Of a DNA stretch of 43,155 bases, positions 1-7,860 are shown one piece after another. The notes under the pieces are model-generated. The model saw only the letters and a list, made by a program, of their open reading frames with translations, did no database searches and was not told where the DNA came from. Positions within the stretch are counted from its first letter, which is position 1. The number at the start of each line of letters is the position of its first letter. The DNA comes from Isoptericola halalbus (lineage in GTDB: Bacteria > Actinomycetota > Actinomycetes > Actinomycetales > Cellulomonadaceae), in assembly GCA_009663185.1 (NCBI GenBank), contig VJZX01000021.1, forward strand, positions 1,846-45,000, given 5' to 3'. A program made the translations under genes and the position numbers.

Positions 1-1
1 C

Positions 2-301
2 CTGCGCCGCGCCCGCCGCCGCTTCCAGCGCCTCACCGCCGACGCCCGCCGCCACGGCACCACCCTCGACACCCGCGACCTCGAAGCCCGGCTCATGGCC
101 GACGACGAGGAAACCACGCTCATCGTCGGCTCCTGGACCTACCAAGCCTCCGGCTGGCCACGCGCCGGGGACAAAGCCCTTGCCGACGCCGCCGCCTCCC
201 GCGCCCGCGAGTACGCGCAGTGGCGCGCCGAGCAGCGCCACGGACACGCCACCTACGCCCGAAGAGTCACGGCCACAAGAACGAGGGGGAAGACAGCATG
301 A
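2..301 (+). CDS. Replication initiator protein, 3' end only
   Basis: Only the last 99 codons are present; the frame is open from base 2 with no start in view. The C-terminus is Arg-rich, then carries a segment like TLIVGSWTYQASGW followed by an Ala/Arg helix, which resembles the tail of RepSA-type initiators of pSAM2-like actinomycete integrative elements. These proteins start rolling-circle replication of the excised element. The TGA stop overlaps the ATG of the excisionase gene, and the integrase follows, giving the classic rep-xis-int order. The identification rests on that tail plus gene order, since the catalytic part is outside the window. Confidence 0.7.
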   Translation: MRRARRRFQRLTADARRHGTTLDTRDLEARLMADDEETTLIVGSWTYQASGWPRAGDKALADAAASRAREYAQWRAEQRHGHATYARRVTATRTRGKTA

Positions 302-522
302 ACAGCAAGGACGAACAGGTCGCCACCGCGACGACGTCGGACGGTCAACCGCTGATCTACAGCGTCGAGGAGGCCGCACGGGTGCTGCGGGTCTCGCGCG
401 ACACCACCTACGAGCTGCTGCGCTCGGGGCAGCTCCGGTCGATGAAGGTTGGCCGCCGCCGACTCATTCCCGCCATCGCGATCCACGAGTACATCCACAC
501 CTGCATGGCGGTGACGGCATGA
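298..522 (+). CDS. Excisionase-type helix-turn-helix protein
   Basis: A 74-residue protein with a winged helix-turn-helix of the AlpA/MerR-like excisionase family at about residues 20-67: it has the YSVEEAARVLRVSRD turn, then LLRSGQLRSMKVGRRRLIP, where the wing and the recognition basic residues lie. Such proteins bend DNA at the attachment site and bias the integrase toward excision. It starts with ATG overlapping the rep stop, and its own stop overlaps the integrase start, so the three genes are translationally coupled. It could also act as a transcriptional regulator of the element. Confidence 0.85.
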   Translation: MNSKDEQVATATTSDGQPLIYSVEEAARVLRVSRDTTYELLRSGQLRSMKVGRRRLIPAIAIHEYIHTCMAVTA

Positions 523-1691
523 CCGAGACGAGACGTCGAGCACCGCACGGCGAAGGGAGCGTCTACTGGGACGCGGCCCGTCAGCGCTACCTCGCGGCGA
601 AGGTCGTCGGCTACGACGCACGCGGCAAGCGGATCGTTCGCCGGGGCTCGGGCAAGACCGAGTCAGCCGCTCTCCGGGCCCTGCGCGAGAAGGTCAAGGA
701 GTACGAGGCCGGGATCCGCGTCGGCGCCGACCGATACACGGTCAAGCAGGCCGTCGAGGACTGGCTCGCGCTCGGTCAGGGCAAGGCCGGCGACCGCACG
801 AACGAGAAGCACGCGTACCTTGCCCGTCACGTCGTCCAGCACCTAGGTGCGCGGAAACTCAAGGATCTGCGCGCCGACGAGGTCGAGCGTTGGCTGCTCA
901 CCCTGGCCGAGTCGCAGTCGACTCGCACACTCCGCGAGACGCGCTCGGTCCTGAACCGTGCGGTCCGTCGTGCCGTGGTGCAGGGCATGGCCGCGCGCAA
1001 CGTCGTCGAGCTCGCAGCGATCCCTCGCGGCAGGGCAGGGCGAGAGTCGCGGTCGCTGACGCTCGCACAGGCCGACGACGTCCTCGGCAAGACCGTCGGC
1101 CACCCGATGCACGCGTACATCGTGCTGTCGCTGACGACGGGACTGCGCACCGAGGAGGTTCGCGCGCTCGAATGGCGGCACGTGGACCTCGACGGTCGAC
1201 CCGACGCCCAGCCGCCGGCCCCGCCATCGGTCAACGTCTGGCGGTCGGTCCGGGTCGGGGGAGACACCAAGACCCGCAAGTCTCGCCGGACGCTCGCCCT
1301 CCCGGCCATCGCCGCTCGCGCCCTTCGTGCACACCGAGCGTCGCAGGAGGCTGCGAAGACGAGGGCGGGGGAGCGCTGGCAGGAGAGCGGCCTTGTGTTC
1401 GCGTCCCAGGTCGGGACGCCGCTCGACGCCGCCAACGTCCGCCGGCAGTTCCGCGACGCGCTCCGCCGAGTGCCCGGGCTCGAGCCGTCCGACTGGACGC
1501 CCCGCGACCTGCGCCACTCGTTCGTCTCGCTCATGAGCGAGCACGGCGTCCCGCTCGAAGAGATCTCGCGTCTCGTCGGGCACTCCGGCACCGCAGTCAC
1601 CGAGGCCGTCTACCGCCACGAGCTGCGCCCCGTGCTCCAGACTGGCGCCCGCGCAATGGACGACCTGTTCGCCGTCGCAGACCGGGGATGA
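519..1691 (+). CDS. Tyrosine recombinase, phage/AICE-type integrase
   Basis: A 390-residue site-specific recombinase. Residues about 70-160 form the SAM-like core-binding domain. The catalytic domain shows Arg210 (TTGLRTEEVRALEW), a Lys region near 251-254, Arg332-His333 in RDLRHSF, His355 in LVGHSG and the nucleophile Tyr365 in VYRHELRPV. The first His of the usual HxxR box is Arg329; as far as I recall this is common in pSAM2-type integrases. Start chosen at the ATG overlapping the excisionase stop. It should integrate the element at the 3' end of the tRNA-Pro gene about 735 bases downstream, which fits the usual int-next-to-att layout. Confidence 0.93.
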   Translation: MTETRRRAPHGEGSVYWDAARQRYLAAKVVGYDARGKRIVRRGSGKTESAALRALREKVKEYEAGIRVGADRYTVKQAVEDWLALGQGKAGDRTNEKHAYLARHVVQHLGARKLKDLRADEVERWLLTLAESQSTRTLRETRSVLNRAVRRAVVQGMAARNVVELAAIPRGRAGRESRSLTLAQADDVLGKTVGHPMHAYIVLSLTTGLRTEEVRALEWRHVDLDGRPDAQPPAPPSVNVWRSVRVGGDTKTRKSRRTLALPAIAARALRAHRASQEAAKTRAGERWQESGLVFASQVGTPLDAANVRRQFRDALRRVPGLEPSDWTPRDLRHSFVSLMSEHGVPLEEISRLVGHSGTAVTEAVYRHELRPVLQTGARAMDDLFAVADRG

Positions 1692-1754
1692 GGTCATTGC
1701 CATGCCGTTGGCGCACGTTGGCAACTCGGATCGCAAGGATGCTACGTCCCGCGG

Positions 1755-2231
1755 TTACGTATCGAGCGGGACGACGTCGTCAAGTCGGCCGTTGTGCTCG
1801 CGAACGTGGTCGAGGACTGCGGACAGTTCTGCCGGGAGTAGTTCGACTACCGTCGCGGTCCCCGTGTCGCCCACCGACCAGATGATTCGGCCGCTCTGGC
1901 TCACCCCAGATCCATCGATCACATATGGGGCGAGTGTTGAAGCGAGCTCGATGTCGCGGTCGGAACGGGGGTCAAGTCGCACGCTGATGCTGGGTTCCCC
2001 ACCGAGCATGCGGCGCAACAGGCCGTGCCGAGCGTGCCGTCGAGAGGTCAGTTCGTCAACGGCCCACTGCACCTCCGGGGGCCAGGGCTCATCAGAAAGG
2101 AGGTCGAGCCAGATGTCCTTGAGGCGCTCACGCTGTGCAAGGAGGCTCCCGCTGCACAGCGCGGCAACTGTCCGAGGGGCGGCGCCTTCACGTGTGGTGA
2201 AGGTCTGCGCCGCGGGTCGTCTAGGCCCCAT
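1755..2231 (-). CDS. Hypothetical protein between integrase and attachment site
   Basis: A 158-residue protein of no recognised family. Codon third positions are GC-biased but less so than in the core genes, supporting real but foreign coding. The C-terminal half has acidic and hydrophobic stretches (for example [16 protein letters not shown], and [19 protein letters not shown] near the end). No signal peptide or membrane segment is visible. The frame stays open upstream to a TTG at 2378, but that codon sits in the T-tract of the tRNA terminator, so the ATG at 2231 is preferred. It converges on the integrase and lies inside the predicted element, so it is probably cargo. Function unknown. Confidence 0.55.
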   Translation of the reverse strand: MGPRRPAAQTFTTREGAAPRTVAALCSGSLLAQRERLKDIWLDLLSDEPWPPEVQWAVDELTSRRHARHGLLRRMLGGEPSISVRLDPRSDRDIELASTLAPYVIDGSGVSQSGRIIWSVGDTGTATVVELLPAELSAVLDHVREHNGRLDDVVPLDT

Positions 2232-2371
2232 CGTGGCAGTGTGGCAGACCAGGACCCGTTCGCATCGTTGCCAGAGGCAGGCGTGCAGGTCAGCGGCGAC
2301 GAAGGGGATGGGCGTGGCGCCGCGTAGGCACTCACTTTGGCACTCGGGCCTCGCGGACGACGGCTCTGGGC

Positions 2372-2418
2372 AAAGCAAAAGGCCCCCTGCGGTCAGCGTT
2401 TCCGCTGGTCAGAGGGCC
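2372..2418 (-). terminator. Rho-independent terminator of tRNA-Pro
   Basis: On the minus strand, just after the tRNA, GGCCCTCTG and CAGGGGGCC form a 9-bp stem (one G-T pair). A second inner AGCG/CGCT stem is closed by a GAAA loop. The hairpin is followed by TTTTGCTTT. It is the clearest T-tailed terminator in the window. Confidence 0.85.
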
Positions 2419-2425
2419 GTTCGGC

Positions 2426-2470
2426 TGGTCGGGGGGACAGGATTTGAACCTGCGACCTCTCCGTCCCGAA
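2426..2470. other. Predicted attachment site (att) in tRNA 3' half
   Basis: AICE and phage tyrosine integrases usually recombine in the anticodon-loop to 3'-end part of a tRNA gene, and the element lies on the 3' side here. The core should fall between the anticodon loop and the CCA end. The second att copy lies beyond base 1, so the exact core cannot be set from this window. Confidence 0.5.
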
Positions 2471-2502
2471 CGAAGCGCGCTACCAAGGTGCGCCACACCC
2501 CG
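2426..2502 (-). tRNA. tRNA-Pro(CGG), site of element integration
   Basis: A 77-nt cloverleaf with encoded CCA. The anticodon loop TTCGGGA gives anticodon CGG (plus-strand 2466-2468), the D-stem is GCGC/GCGC, the anticodon stem CTTCG/CGGAG and the T-arm GCAGG-TTCAAAT-CCTGT. The acceptor stem CGGGGTG/CCCCCCG has a U-C mismatch at position 6:67, where the usual partner would be A. Position 15 is C although position 48 is also C, so the normal Levitt pair cannot form. The 3' end faces the integrase, as expected if an integrative element rebuilt the 3' part from its own attP. Confidence 0.93.
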
Positions 2503-2587
2503 AGGGACTGCCTCCACGGGCTCATGCCTTGGTGCGGAAGCCTGCCCAGAATAGCCGACGAACTGCCCAGGACGAAAACGAGATCCG

Positions 2588-3502
2588 CTACCGGGCGGTG
2601 AAAGTGAGCAAGGTCGCCTCCGGGGGGCACGCGAACCGCACGGGTGCGTATGGCGAGGTGCCGGCGCCGGCCGAGACGTGGAGCCACGTCGAGCCGTTCC
2701 CGCCCGCCTCGTCCGGCCGGGGCCCTGGCCACCCGTGCAGCCCGGACGCCCGACGCCGGTCGAGGTCGCAGTTGGTCACGAGCGCCCCGTAGCCCGGCAG
2801 GCAGAGCTGGCCGCCGTGCGTGTGGCCCGCGAGGATCGCGTCGACCCCGTCGCCGTGCATCGCGTCGAGCACTCGCCTGTAGGGCGCGTGCGTGACACCG
2901 AGGCGCAGGCCGGCGTCGGTGTCGGCGGGCGGTCCGGCGGGGAACTCGTCGAAGTCGAGGTGAGGGTCGTCGACACCCACGAGATCGATGCGTCGGCCGT
3001 CGGCCACGACGATGTCGCGCCGGTTCGTGAGGTCCTTCCAGCCGGCGACCCGCAGCTCGCCCGCCAGGCGGTCCGCAGGCAGCTGGACGGGATCTCGCTG
3101 CGGCAGTCGCGCGTCGGGCAGCAGGTACCGCGCCGGGTTCTTCGGCGTGGGGGCGTAGTAGTCGTTCGAGCCCATGACGAACGCGCCCGGCGCCGACTCG
3201 AGCAGCGGCTCGAGTGCGCCGAGCAGCGGGCCGAGCACGTCGGGGTGCGCCATGTTGTCGCCCGTGTCGACTACGAGGTCGGGCTTCAGCTCGGCAAGCG
3301 AGCGCACCCAGGCGATCTTCCGCTCCTGCGTCGGAGTCAGGTGCAGGTCCGAGATGTGCAGCACCCGCAGGTCCGGCTCACCGGCCGGCAGGACCGGGAC
3401 GGTGGCACGGCGGAGCGTGAAGAGCTTGGTCTCGAGGTGCGCGTAGGCCAGTCCCGCCGCGCCGAGCGCGGCGATTCCACCGATCACGTTCCGGACGCGC
3501 AC
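2588..3502 (-). CDS. Membrane-anchored metallophosphoesterase
   Basis: A 304-residue calcineurin-like phosphoesterase. An N-terminal hydrophobic segment (about residues 7-21) looks like a signal anchor. The dimetal site is complete: Asp52 and His54 in ISDLHLT, Asp82 in GDN, Asn113 in GSND (a GNHD variant), a THAP histidine, then GHTHGGQ. The layout resembles YkuE/YaeI-type enzymes that act on nucleotide or lipid phosphates at the membrane; the substrate is not shown. The GTG start is chosen because it lies 11 bases after the stop of the penicillin-binding protein gene, making a two-gene operon. The longer open frame upstream is only the shadow of that gene. Confidence 0.88.
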   Translation of the reverse strand: MRVRNVIGGIAALGAAGLAYAHLETKLFTLRRATVPVLPAGEPDLRVLHISDLHLTPTQERKIAWVRSLAELKPDLVVDTGDNMAHPDVLGPLLGALEPLLESAPGAFVMGSNDYYAPTPKNPARYLLPDARLPQRDPVQLPADRLAGELRVAGWKDLTNRRDIVVADGRRIDLVGVDDPHLDFDEFPAGPPADTDAGLRLGVTHAPYRRVLDAMHGDGVDAILAGHTHGGQLCLPGYGALVTNCDLDRRRASGLHGWPGPRPDEAGGNGSTWLHVSAGAGTSPYAPVRFACPPEATLLTFTAR

Positions 3503-3513
3503 GCTGCGCCCGC

Positions 3514-5853
3514 TCAGTTGTTGCCCCCGTCGCCGCCGCCAGCGCCGCTGTTGCCCGGGCCGCTGTCGTCGCCGCCGCCCGTACCGCCGGAGTCGGAGCC
3601 ACCGCCGTCGCCGCCTTGGTCGCCACCACCGTCGCCGTTGCCCGGCGTCGAGGGTGCCGGCGGCGTGACGGGCTGCGGGGGAGCGGGCGGGGTGCCGATG
3701 AGCTTCTGGTCGGGCTGGCCGAAGTTCCGCACGGGCAGGCGTGCGATCGCGACGTCCATGTACGTCTTCCACACCGGGGCAGCAACGCTCGAGCCGTAGA
3801 GCGGGTCGAAGCACTGACCATTGACGCAGGTCCGATCGGTGTGGTCTTCCGTGGCACTCTCGATCGACCCCACCCAGACCGACGTGGCCAGGTTCGGCGT
3901 GTACCCAGTGAACCAGCTCTGGGCCGAGAGCTGCGACGTGCCGGTCTTGCCCGCCACGGGCCGTCCGTCGGAGAGCCCGCCGAGTCGCCAGGCCGTGCCG
4001 TCCGTGAACACCTTCTCCAGCGCGTACGTGACCGTGTTCGCGATGTTCGTGGGCAGCGCGTTGGGCTTGCACTTGGCCTTCGGCACTTCGTACTCGGTGC
4101 TGTTCGGGCCGGTCACGCTCTTGATGGCGACCGGGTCGCAGTACGTGCCACCGCTGGCCAGGGTCGCGTAGATCGACGCCATGTTGAGGGGCGAGGTCTC
4201 CTGTGTCCCGATCACCATCGGCGCCGTGATGTCGATGTCTGACTTCTCCGGGTTGCGAATCACCTTCCCCTGGACGCCGGACGAGCTGGGCCGGAAGCCC
4301 ATGTTCCACGCCGTGTCCCGCAGCGCGCAGAGGTCGAGCTCGTATCCCATCGAGGCGTAGGCGGTGTTCACTGATTCGTAGGTGGCGCGCAGCACCGAGA
4401 TGTTGCCAGTGAGGACGCCCTCGGCGTTCGCCGGCGCCCAGGTGTCTGCGCCGAGACCTCTGATGCAGGGCGTGTTGAAGTTTCCGACGACCCGCTCGAC
4501 CTTGGTCGCGCTGACTGTCTCCTCGAGCGTGTGACCCGCGCGGAGCCATTCGGCGAGCACGACCGGCTTGAAGTTCGAACCTGGCTGAAGGCCGCGGGAC
4601 GCTCCGTGGCTGAAGTCCGCCGAGTAGTTGATCGTGGTGTGCCGGTTGCTCCGCCCGTCCTGCGGGTCCGTGTACGGGACGTTCTGGGCCATGGCCCTGA
4701 TCTCGCCAGTTCCGGGCTCCACCGAGACGATCGCGGCCTCGAGGTTGCTCGGGTCGTCGGCTGGCACGGCCTGGCGGATCGTCTTGTTCGCGGCACGCTG
4801 CATCCTCATGTTGAGCGTGGTGTGGATCTCGAGCCCGCCCTTGTAGAGCAGATCCCGCCGCTCGTCACGCGTCTCGCCGAACGCGGGGCTCAGCATGATC
4901 TCCTTGATCACGTAGTCGCAGAAGAAGGTGGCGCCGCCGCCCGCGGCCTGGCAGCCGACGGGGATCGGCTTGACCTTGAGCGTGTCCTTGAGCGGAGTGT
5001 CCTTGGCGTCCTCGTACTCGGACGTGCCGAGGTAGCCCTGCTCCCACATCTTGTGCAGCACGAGGTCGCGGCGGACCTTCGCGCGCTCCGGGTTGACCGT
5101 GGGGTCGAACGCGCTCGGCGCCTTGGTCACCCCGGCGATCGTGGCGGCCTCGACGGCATTGAGGTCCTTGGCCGACTTCGAGAAGTAGTAGCGGGCCGCC
5201 GTCTCGACGCCGTAGATGCTGCGCGAGCCGAACTGCGCGACGTTGAGATAGCCCTGGAGGATCTCCTCCTTGCTCATGCGCTTCTCGAGCGCGATGGCGA
5301 GCTTGGCCTCCCTGAGCTTGCGCGCGATCGAGTCTTCCCGCGCGTCGAGCACGCCGAACGGGTCGTCCTCGACCAGCGCCTGCTCGATGAGCACGTTCTT
5401 GACGTACTGCTGGGTCAGGGTCGACGCGCCCTGCTGCGAGTTCTGCCCGAGGTTGTTGGCCAGCGCGCGGGTGATGCCGCGCACGTCCACGCCGCCGTGC
5501 TCCCAGAACCGCTCGTCCTCGATGGCGATCGCGGCCTGCTGCATCGGCTCGGAGACCTGGTCGAGCGACACCACGATGCGGTTCTGCGCGTAGAAGGTTG
5601 CGAGGAGCTTCCCGTTGCTCGCGTAGATGCGCGACTGCTGCGAGAGCGGACCCGGCTCGAGCTCGGCCGGCACCTCGTCGAAGATCTGCACCGTGCTGTT
5701 CGCGGCCACGTTCGCGCCGGCGACGAGCGGGATGACCAGGCCGGCGGTGAGGACGCCGCCCGCGCTCGCTGCCAGCAGGAAGGCGAGCAGGAGGGCGACG
5801 AGCTGCGTCGCCGTCATCGTGCGCGTGATGCGGCGGGACTCAGGATTCGCCAT
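3514..5853 (-). CDS. Class A penicillin-binding protein (transglycosylase/transpeptidase)
   Basis: A 779-residue bifunctional peptidoglycan synthase. After a short cytoplasmic tail and a membrane anchor (about 17-45) comes a GT51 transglycosylase domain with catalytic Glu112 in AIEDERFWEHGG, then a transpeptidase with Ser426 in PGSNFKP (SxxK), SVN at 494-496 and KTGT at 636-639. The C-terminal tail is a long Pro/Gly/Asp/Ser-rich disordered stretch, as in actinobacterial PonA proteins. Polymerises and cross-links glycan strands outside the membrane. The start codon sits 7 bases after a TAGGCT hexamer, suggesting a leaderless message. Co-transcribed with the phosphoesterase. Confidence 0.95.
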   Translation of the reverse strand: MANPESRRITRTMTATQLVALLLAFLLAASAGGVLTAGLVIPLVAGANVAANSTVQIFDEVPAELEPGPLSQQSRIYASNGKLLATFYAQNRIVVSLDQVSEPMQQAAIAIEDERFWEHGGVDVRGITRALANNLGQNSQQGASTLTQQYVKNVLIEQALVEDDPFGVLDAREDSIARKLREAKLAIALEKRMSKEEILQGYLNVAQFGSRSIYGVETAARYYFSKSAKDLNAVEAATIAGVTKAPSAFDPTVNPERAKVRRDLVLHKMWEQGYLGTSEYEDAKDTPLKDTLKVKPIPVGCQAAGGGATFFCDYVIKEIMLSPAFGETRDERRDLLYKGGLEIHTTLNMRMQRAANKTIRQAVPADDPSNLEAAIVSVEPGTGEIRAMAQNVPYTDPQDGRSNRHTTINYSADFSHGASRGLQPGSNFKPVVLAEWLRAGHTLEETVSATKVERVVGNFNTPCIRGLGADTWAPANAEGVLTGNISVLRATYESVNTAYASMGYELDLCALRDTAWNMGFRPSSSGVQGKVIRNPEKSDIDITAPMVIGTQETSPLNMASIYATLASGGTYCDPVAIKSVTGPNSTEYEVPKAKCKPNALPTNIANTVTYALEKVFTDGTAWRLGGLSDGRPVAGKTGTSQLSAQSWFTGYTPNLATSVWVGSIESATEDHTDRTCVNGQCFDPLYGSSVAAPVWKTYMDVAIARLPVRNFGQPDQKLIGTPPAPPQPVTPPAPSTPGNGDGGGDQGGDGGGSDSGGTGGGDDSGPGNSGAGGGDGGNN

Positions 5854-5860
5854 GTGCCCA

Positions 5861-5866
5861 AGCCTA
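5861..5866 (-). promoter_or_regulatory. -10 hexamer TAGGCT, leaderless start of PBP gene
   Basis: TAGGCT on the minus strand ends 7 bases before the ATG at 5853, so transcription would begin at or next to the start codon. No Shine-Dalgarno sequence lies in between. The -35 element is not clear. Confidence 0.5.
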
Positions 5867-5950
5867 CGTTGTGGGGATCCACCCGATCTCGCCGAAGGTC
5901 GGCGCCGCGGTGTGCAGGTCCTGTGGACGGTGCACGCCGTCGGCGCGGGC

Positions 5951-5956
5951 TACGAT
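5951..5956 (+). promoter_or_regulatory. -10 hexamer TACGAT, leaderless start of DUF4177 gene
   Basis: TACGAT ends 7 bases before the ATG at 5964 with no ribosome-binding site between them. It fits the spacing repeated at many starts in this window and is divergent from the PBP promoter. Confidence 0.5.
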
Positions 5957-5963
5957 CGGCCGC

Positions 5964-6128
5964 ATGGCTACCACGTGGGAGTACGCGACGATCCCCCTTC
6001 TTATCCACAACACCAAGGCGATCCTCGACCAGTGGGGCGCCGACGGCTGGGAGCTCGTCCAGGTCGTGCCAGGTCCGGACGGCACCGGGCTCGTCGCCTA
6101 CCTCAAGCGCCCGAACGGCAGCCACTGA
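5964..6128 (+). CDS. DUF4177 small protein
   Basis: A 54-residue protein, WEYATIPLLIHNTKAILDQW followed by GADGWELVQVV and a YLKRP end. The pattern of a beta strand, a helix and a GWELV strand is that of DUF4177. In actinobacteria this small protein often precedes a RidA gene, as here: its TGA overlaps the next ATG (TGATG), so the two are translationally coupled. Function unknown; a role tied to the neighbouring imine deaminase is an inference. Confidence 0.8.
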   Translation: MATTWEYATIPLLIHNTKAILDQWGADGWELVQVVPGPDGTGLVAYLKRPNGSH

Positions 6129-6604
6129 TGCCTCACGGCGTCGAGTCCCGCCTCGCGGAGCTCGGCATCACACTTCCCGACGTCGCGGTTCCGGTCGCGG
6201 CCTACGTCCCGGCCGTTCGCTCGGGTCGCTACGTCTACACCGCCGGCCAGCTCCCGTTCGTCGACGGCGCGCTGCCCGCCACCGGCAAGGTCGGCGACGG
6301 CGAAAGGCTCGTCGCCCCGGAGACGGCCGCGGACCTCGCCCGCACGTGCGCGCTCAACGCGCTCGCGGCGGTGCGCTCCGTCGTCGGCTCGCTCGACGAC
6401 GTCGCGCGCGTCGTCAAGGTGACCGGCTTCGTCGCGTCCGACCCGTCCTTCACCGGCCAGCCCGGCGTCGTCAACGGTGCCAGCACCGTCCTGGGGGAGG
6501 TCTTCGGCGACGCGGGCGTCCACGCCCGATCGGCCGTGGGCGTCGCGGTCCTCCCGCTCGACGCCCCGGTCGAGGTCGAGCTGATCGTCGAGCTGAAGCA
6601 GTAG
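6128..6604 (+). CDS. RidA/YjgF-family protein
   Basis: A 158-residue member of the RidA (YjgF/YER057c/UK114) family, subtype with a long N-terminus like YjgH-related proteins. Recognisable parts are YVYTAGQLPFVDG near residues 37-49, the central helix with ARTCALNALAAVRSVVG, a VVKVTGFVASDPSF strand and the C-terminal ARSAVGVAVLPLDAPVEVEL. Classical RidA hydrolyses reactive enamine/imine intermediates such as 2-aminoacrylate; the catalytic Arg and the terminal Glu-containing strand seem kept, but the exact substrate is not assignable. The start overlaps the DUF4177 stop. Confidence 0.9.
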   Translation: MPHGVESRLAELGITLPDVAVPVAAYVPAVRSGRYVYTAGQLPFVDGALPATGKVGDGERLVAPETAADLARTCALNALAAVRSVVGSLDDVARVVKVTGFVASDPSFTGQPGVVNGASTVLGEVFGDAGVHARSAVGVAVLPLDAPVEVELIVELKQ

Positions 6605-6796
6605 AACCGTTTTCCATGGGGGACGAAGACCTGCGCCGGGTCGGCCGCGCGGGCGTGGCGAGCACCATGACGTCTGCATCGGTCCGAACCGCCGGTGGCA
6701 GCAACGGAACGGTCTCGTCCAGCAATGGCGGGCCGTTGGGACGGCAACGCGCCAGCCGGAGCGAAGTGGTAACGAAACTCCAAATTGGTGCGCCGT

Positions 6797-6825
6797 TTGA
6801 CAACGCGCGACTAGGCCGGTCGGAT
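6797..6825 (+). promoter_or_regulatory. Sigma-70-like promoter TTGACA-N17-TCGGAT
   Basis: A perfect TTGACA -35 (6797-6802) and a TCGGAT -10 (6820-6825) are separated by 17 bases, followed by 6 bases and then the GTG at 6832. This is the best complete promoter in the window. It predicts a leaderless lipoprotein mRNA and settles the start codon. Confidence 0.7.
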
Positions 6826-6831
6826 TCGCTG

Positions 6832-7539
6832 GTGAAAAGGGTGCACATAGGGCAGATTGTTCTCGGTGTTGTGGTAGTGGCTCTGATGTCGGCGTGCGCC
6901 GTCACGGACCAGAACGGCGCGACGCCAGCGCCCTCGGAGACGCGCGCGTCCTTAGGAAGTGCGGGATCAAGTCCGTCACGCTCCTCCAAGACGATCGATG
7001 GAGAAGACCCCTGCGCGCTGAGTGACGTCGGGAAACTGGAGGAAGTCTCCGGCCTGGACCTCGACGAAGGGCGCCGGGCCATGGTGGGTGGGCAGATTCC
7101 GGCCTGTCAGTACACCGCAGTGGCAAAGGGCGGCGGCGCACAGATCGCTCGCGTTCCAGCCGACGAGTGGATCCAGGCAGTACCGAGTATCCTGAGCCAG
7201 CTCGAGCAGATCCCTACGTTTGCTGACGACCCTGAGATGCAACGCCGGATGGAAGACGCGATCACCATCCTGGAGGATGGCGGACCACCTGACGCCGATC
7301 AGGCATGCGAGATCTTCTCGCTCATGGCCGCACTCAACGGGACACCTCCAGGCTCAAAGGTATCGATCGCCTATCTCCCGACGGAGGAGGCAGCGCAGGG
7401 ACTGTCCGCGCAGGGCTGTGACAAGGGAAGCTATGCCTCGGTCCTCGTGTTGAAGGAGGCTGGGATGGAGCCTTCGGCCGAGACGGAAGCCGCGATAATG
7501 GACTTGATCACCAGCCTCCTAGTCACTGGCGGAAAATGA
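6832..7539 (+). CDS. Secreted lipoprotein, DUF3558-like
   Basis: A 235-residue lipoprotein: basic start VKR, hydrophobic core, lipobox LMSAC with lipidation Cys22, then a Ser/Thr/Pro linker. The mature part begins DPCALSDVGKLEEVSG and has Cys residues in QIPACQYTA, QACEIF and AQGCDKG. The opening and first Cys pair resemble DUF3558 lipoproteins, though the match is partial. GC content and codon use are visibly lower than in the neighbours, suggesting acquisition. The GTG start is fixed by the promoter six bases upstream and by the signal peptide. Function unknown. Confidence 0.75.
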   Translation: MKRVHIGQIVLGVVVVALMSACAVTDQNGATPAPSETRASLGSAGSSPSRSSKTIDGEDPCALSDVGKLEEVSGLDLDEGRRAMVGGQIPACQYTAVAKGGGAQIARVPADEWIQAVPSILSQLEQIPTFADDPEMQRRMEDAITILEDGGPPDADQACEIFSLMAALNGTPPGSKVSIAYLPTEEAAQGLSAQGCDKGSYASVLVLKEAGMEPSAETEAAIMDLITSLLVTGGK

Positions 7540-7833
7540 TCGCCGGCCGGACCGGAAGAGTGTAAGCCTTGACGTTATGGTCTCTTTGACACCCCGATGT
7601 CTCCATGCGGAACAAAAGCGTCACCCTCGTCGTCGAGAAGATTCGTCGGGATTCTTCCTCGTGAAGCCTGGCTAAGAGAGAGTTCGGCACAACTGTAGCC
7701 AGCGTGACGTCGATGCGGTGCACCGAGCAGACGAAGAGGCCCGCGCGGGGCCGGTCGTATCTCTCCCGAAGTGGAGGGCGCCCTGGCGCCCGTGAACGCG
7801 ACCGGACCCGCGAGGGCCTCTCCGTCTGCGGAA
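7540..7833. other. Intergenic region with no gene found
   Basis: No convincing reading frame, RNA gene or repeat is visible between the lipoprotein and crp stops. A GGGCGC-CCTG-GCGCCC hairpin at 7776-7791 is present without a T-tail. The left half shares the lower GC of the lipoprotein gene. A 66-codon minus-strand frame at 7523-7723 has unbiased codons and is not believed. Confidence 0.5.
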
Positions 7834-7860
7834 GCTGAGTCCGAAGAGCGAGGACTCAGC
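7834..7860 (-). terminator. Hairpin overlapping the crp stop codon
   Basis: A perfect 9-bp stem (GCTGAGTCC/GGACTCAGC) with a 9-base loop overlaps the last codon and stop of the regulator gene. There is no T-tract, as is common for actinobacterial terminators, so the assignment as terminator is tentative. Confidence 0.4.

Noticed and set aside
4531-6600. Long plus-strand reading frame over the penicillin-binding protein gene
   Set aside because: It is the antisense shadow of a gene with full GT51 and transpeptidase motifs; its Arg/Leu/Val-rich translation has no domain.
6605-6796. Earlier in-frame ATGs as start of the lipoprotein
   Set aside because: They precede the complete promoter and would bury the signal peptide deep inside the protein.
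7523-7723. 66-codon minus-strand frame after the lipoprotein gene
   Set aside because: No ribosome-binding site, no codon bias and no homology that I can recognise.
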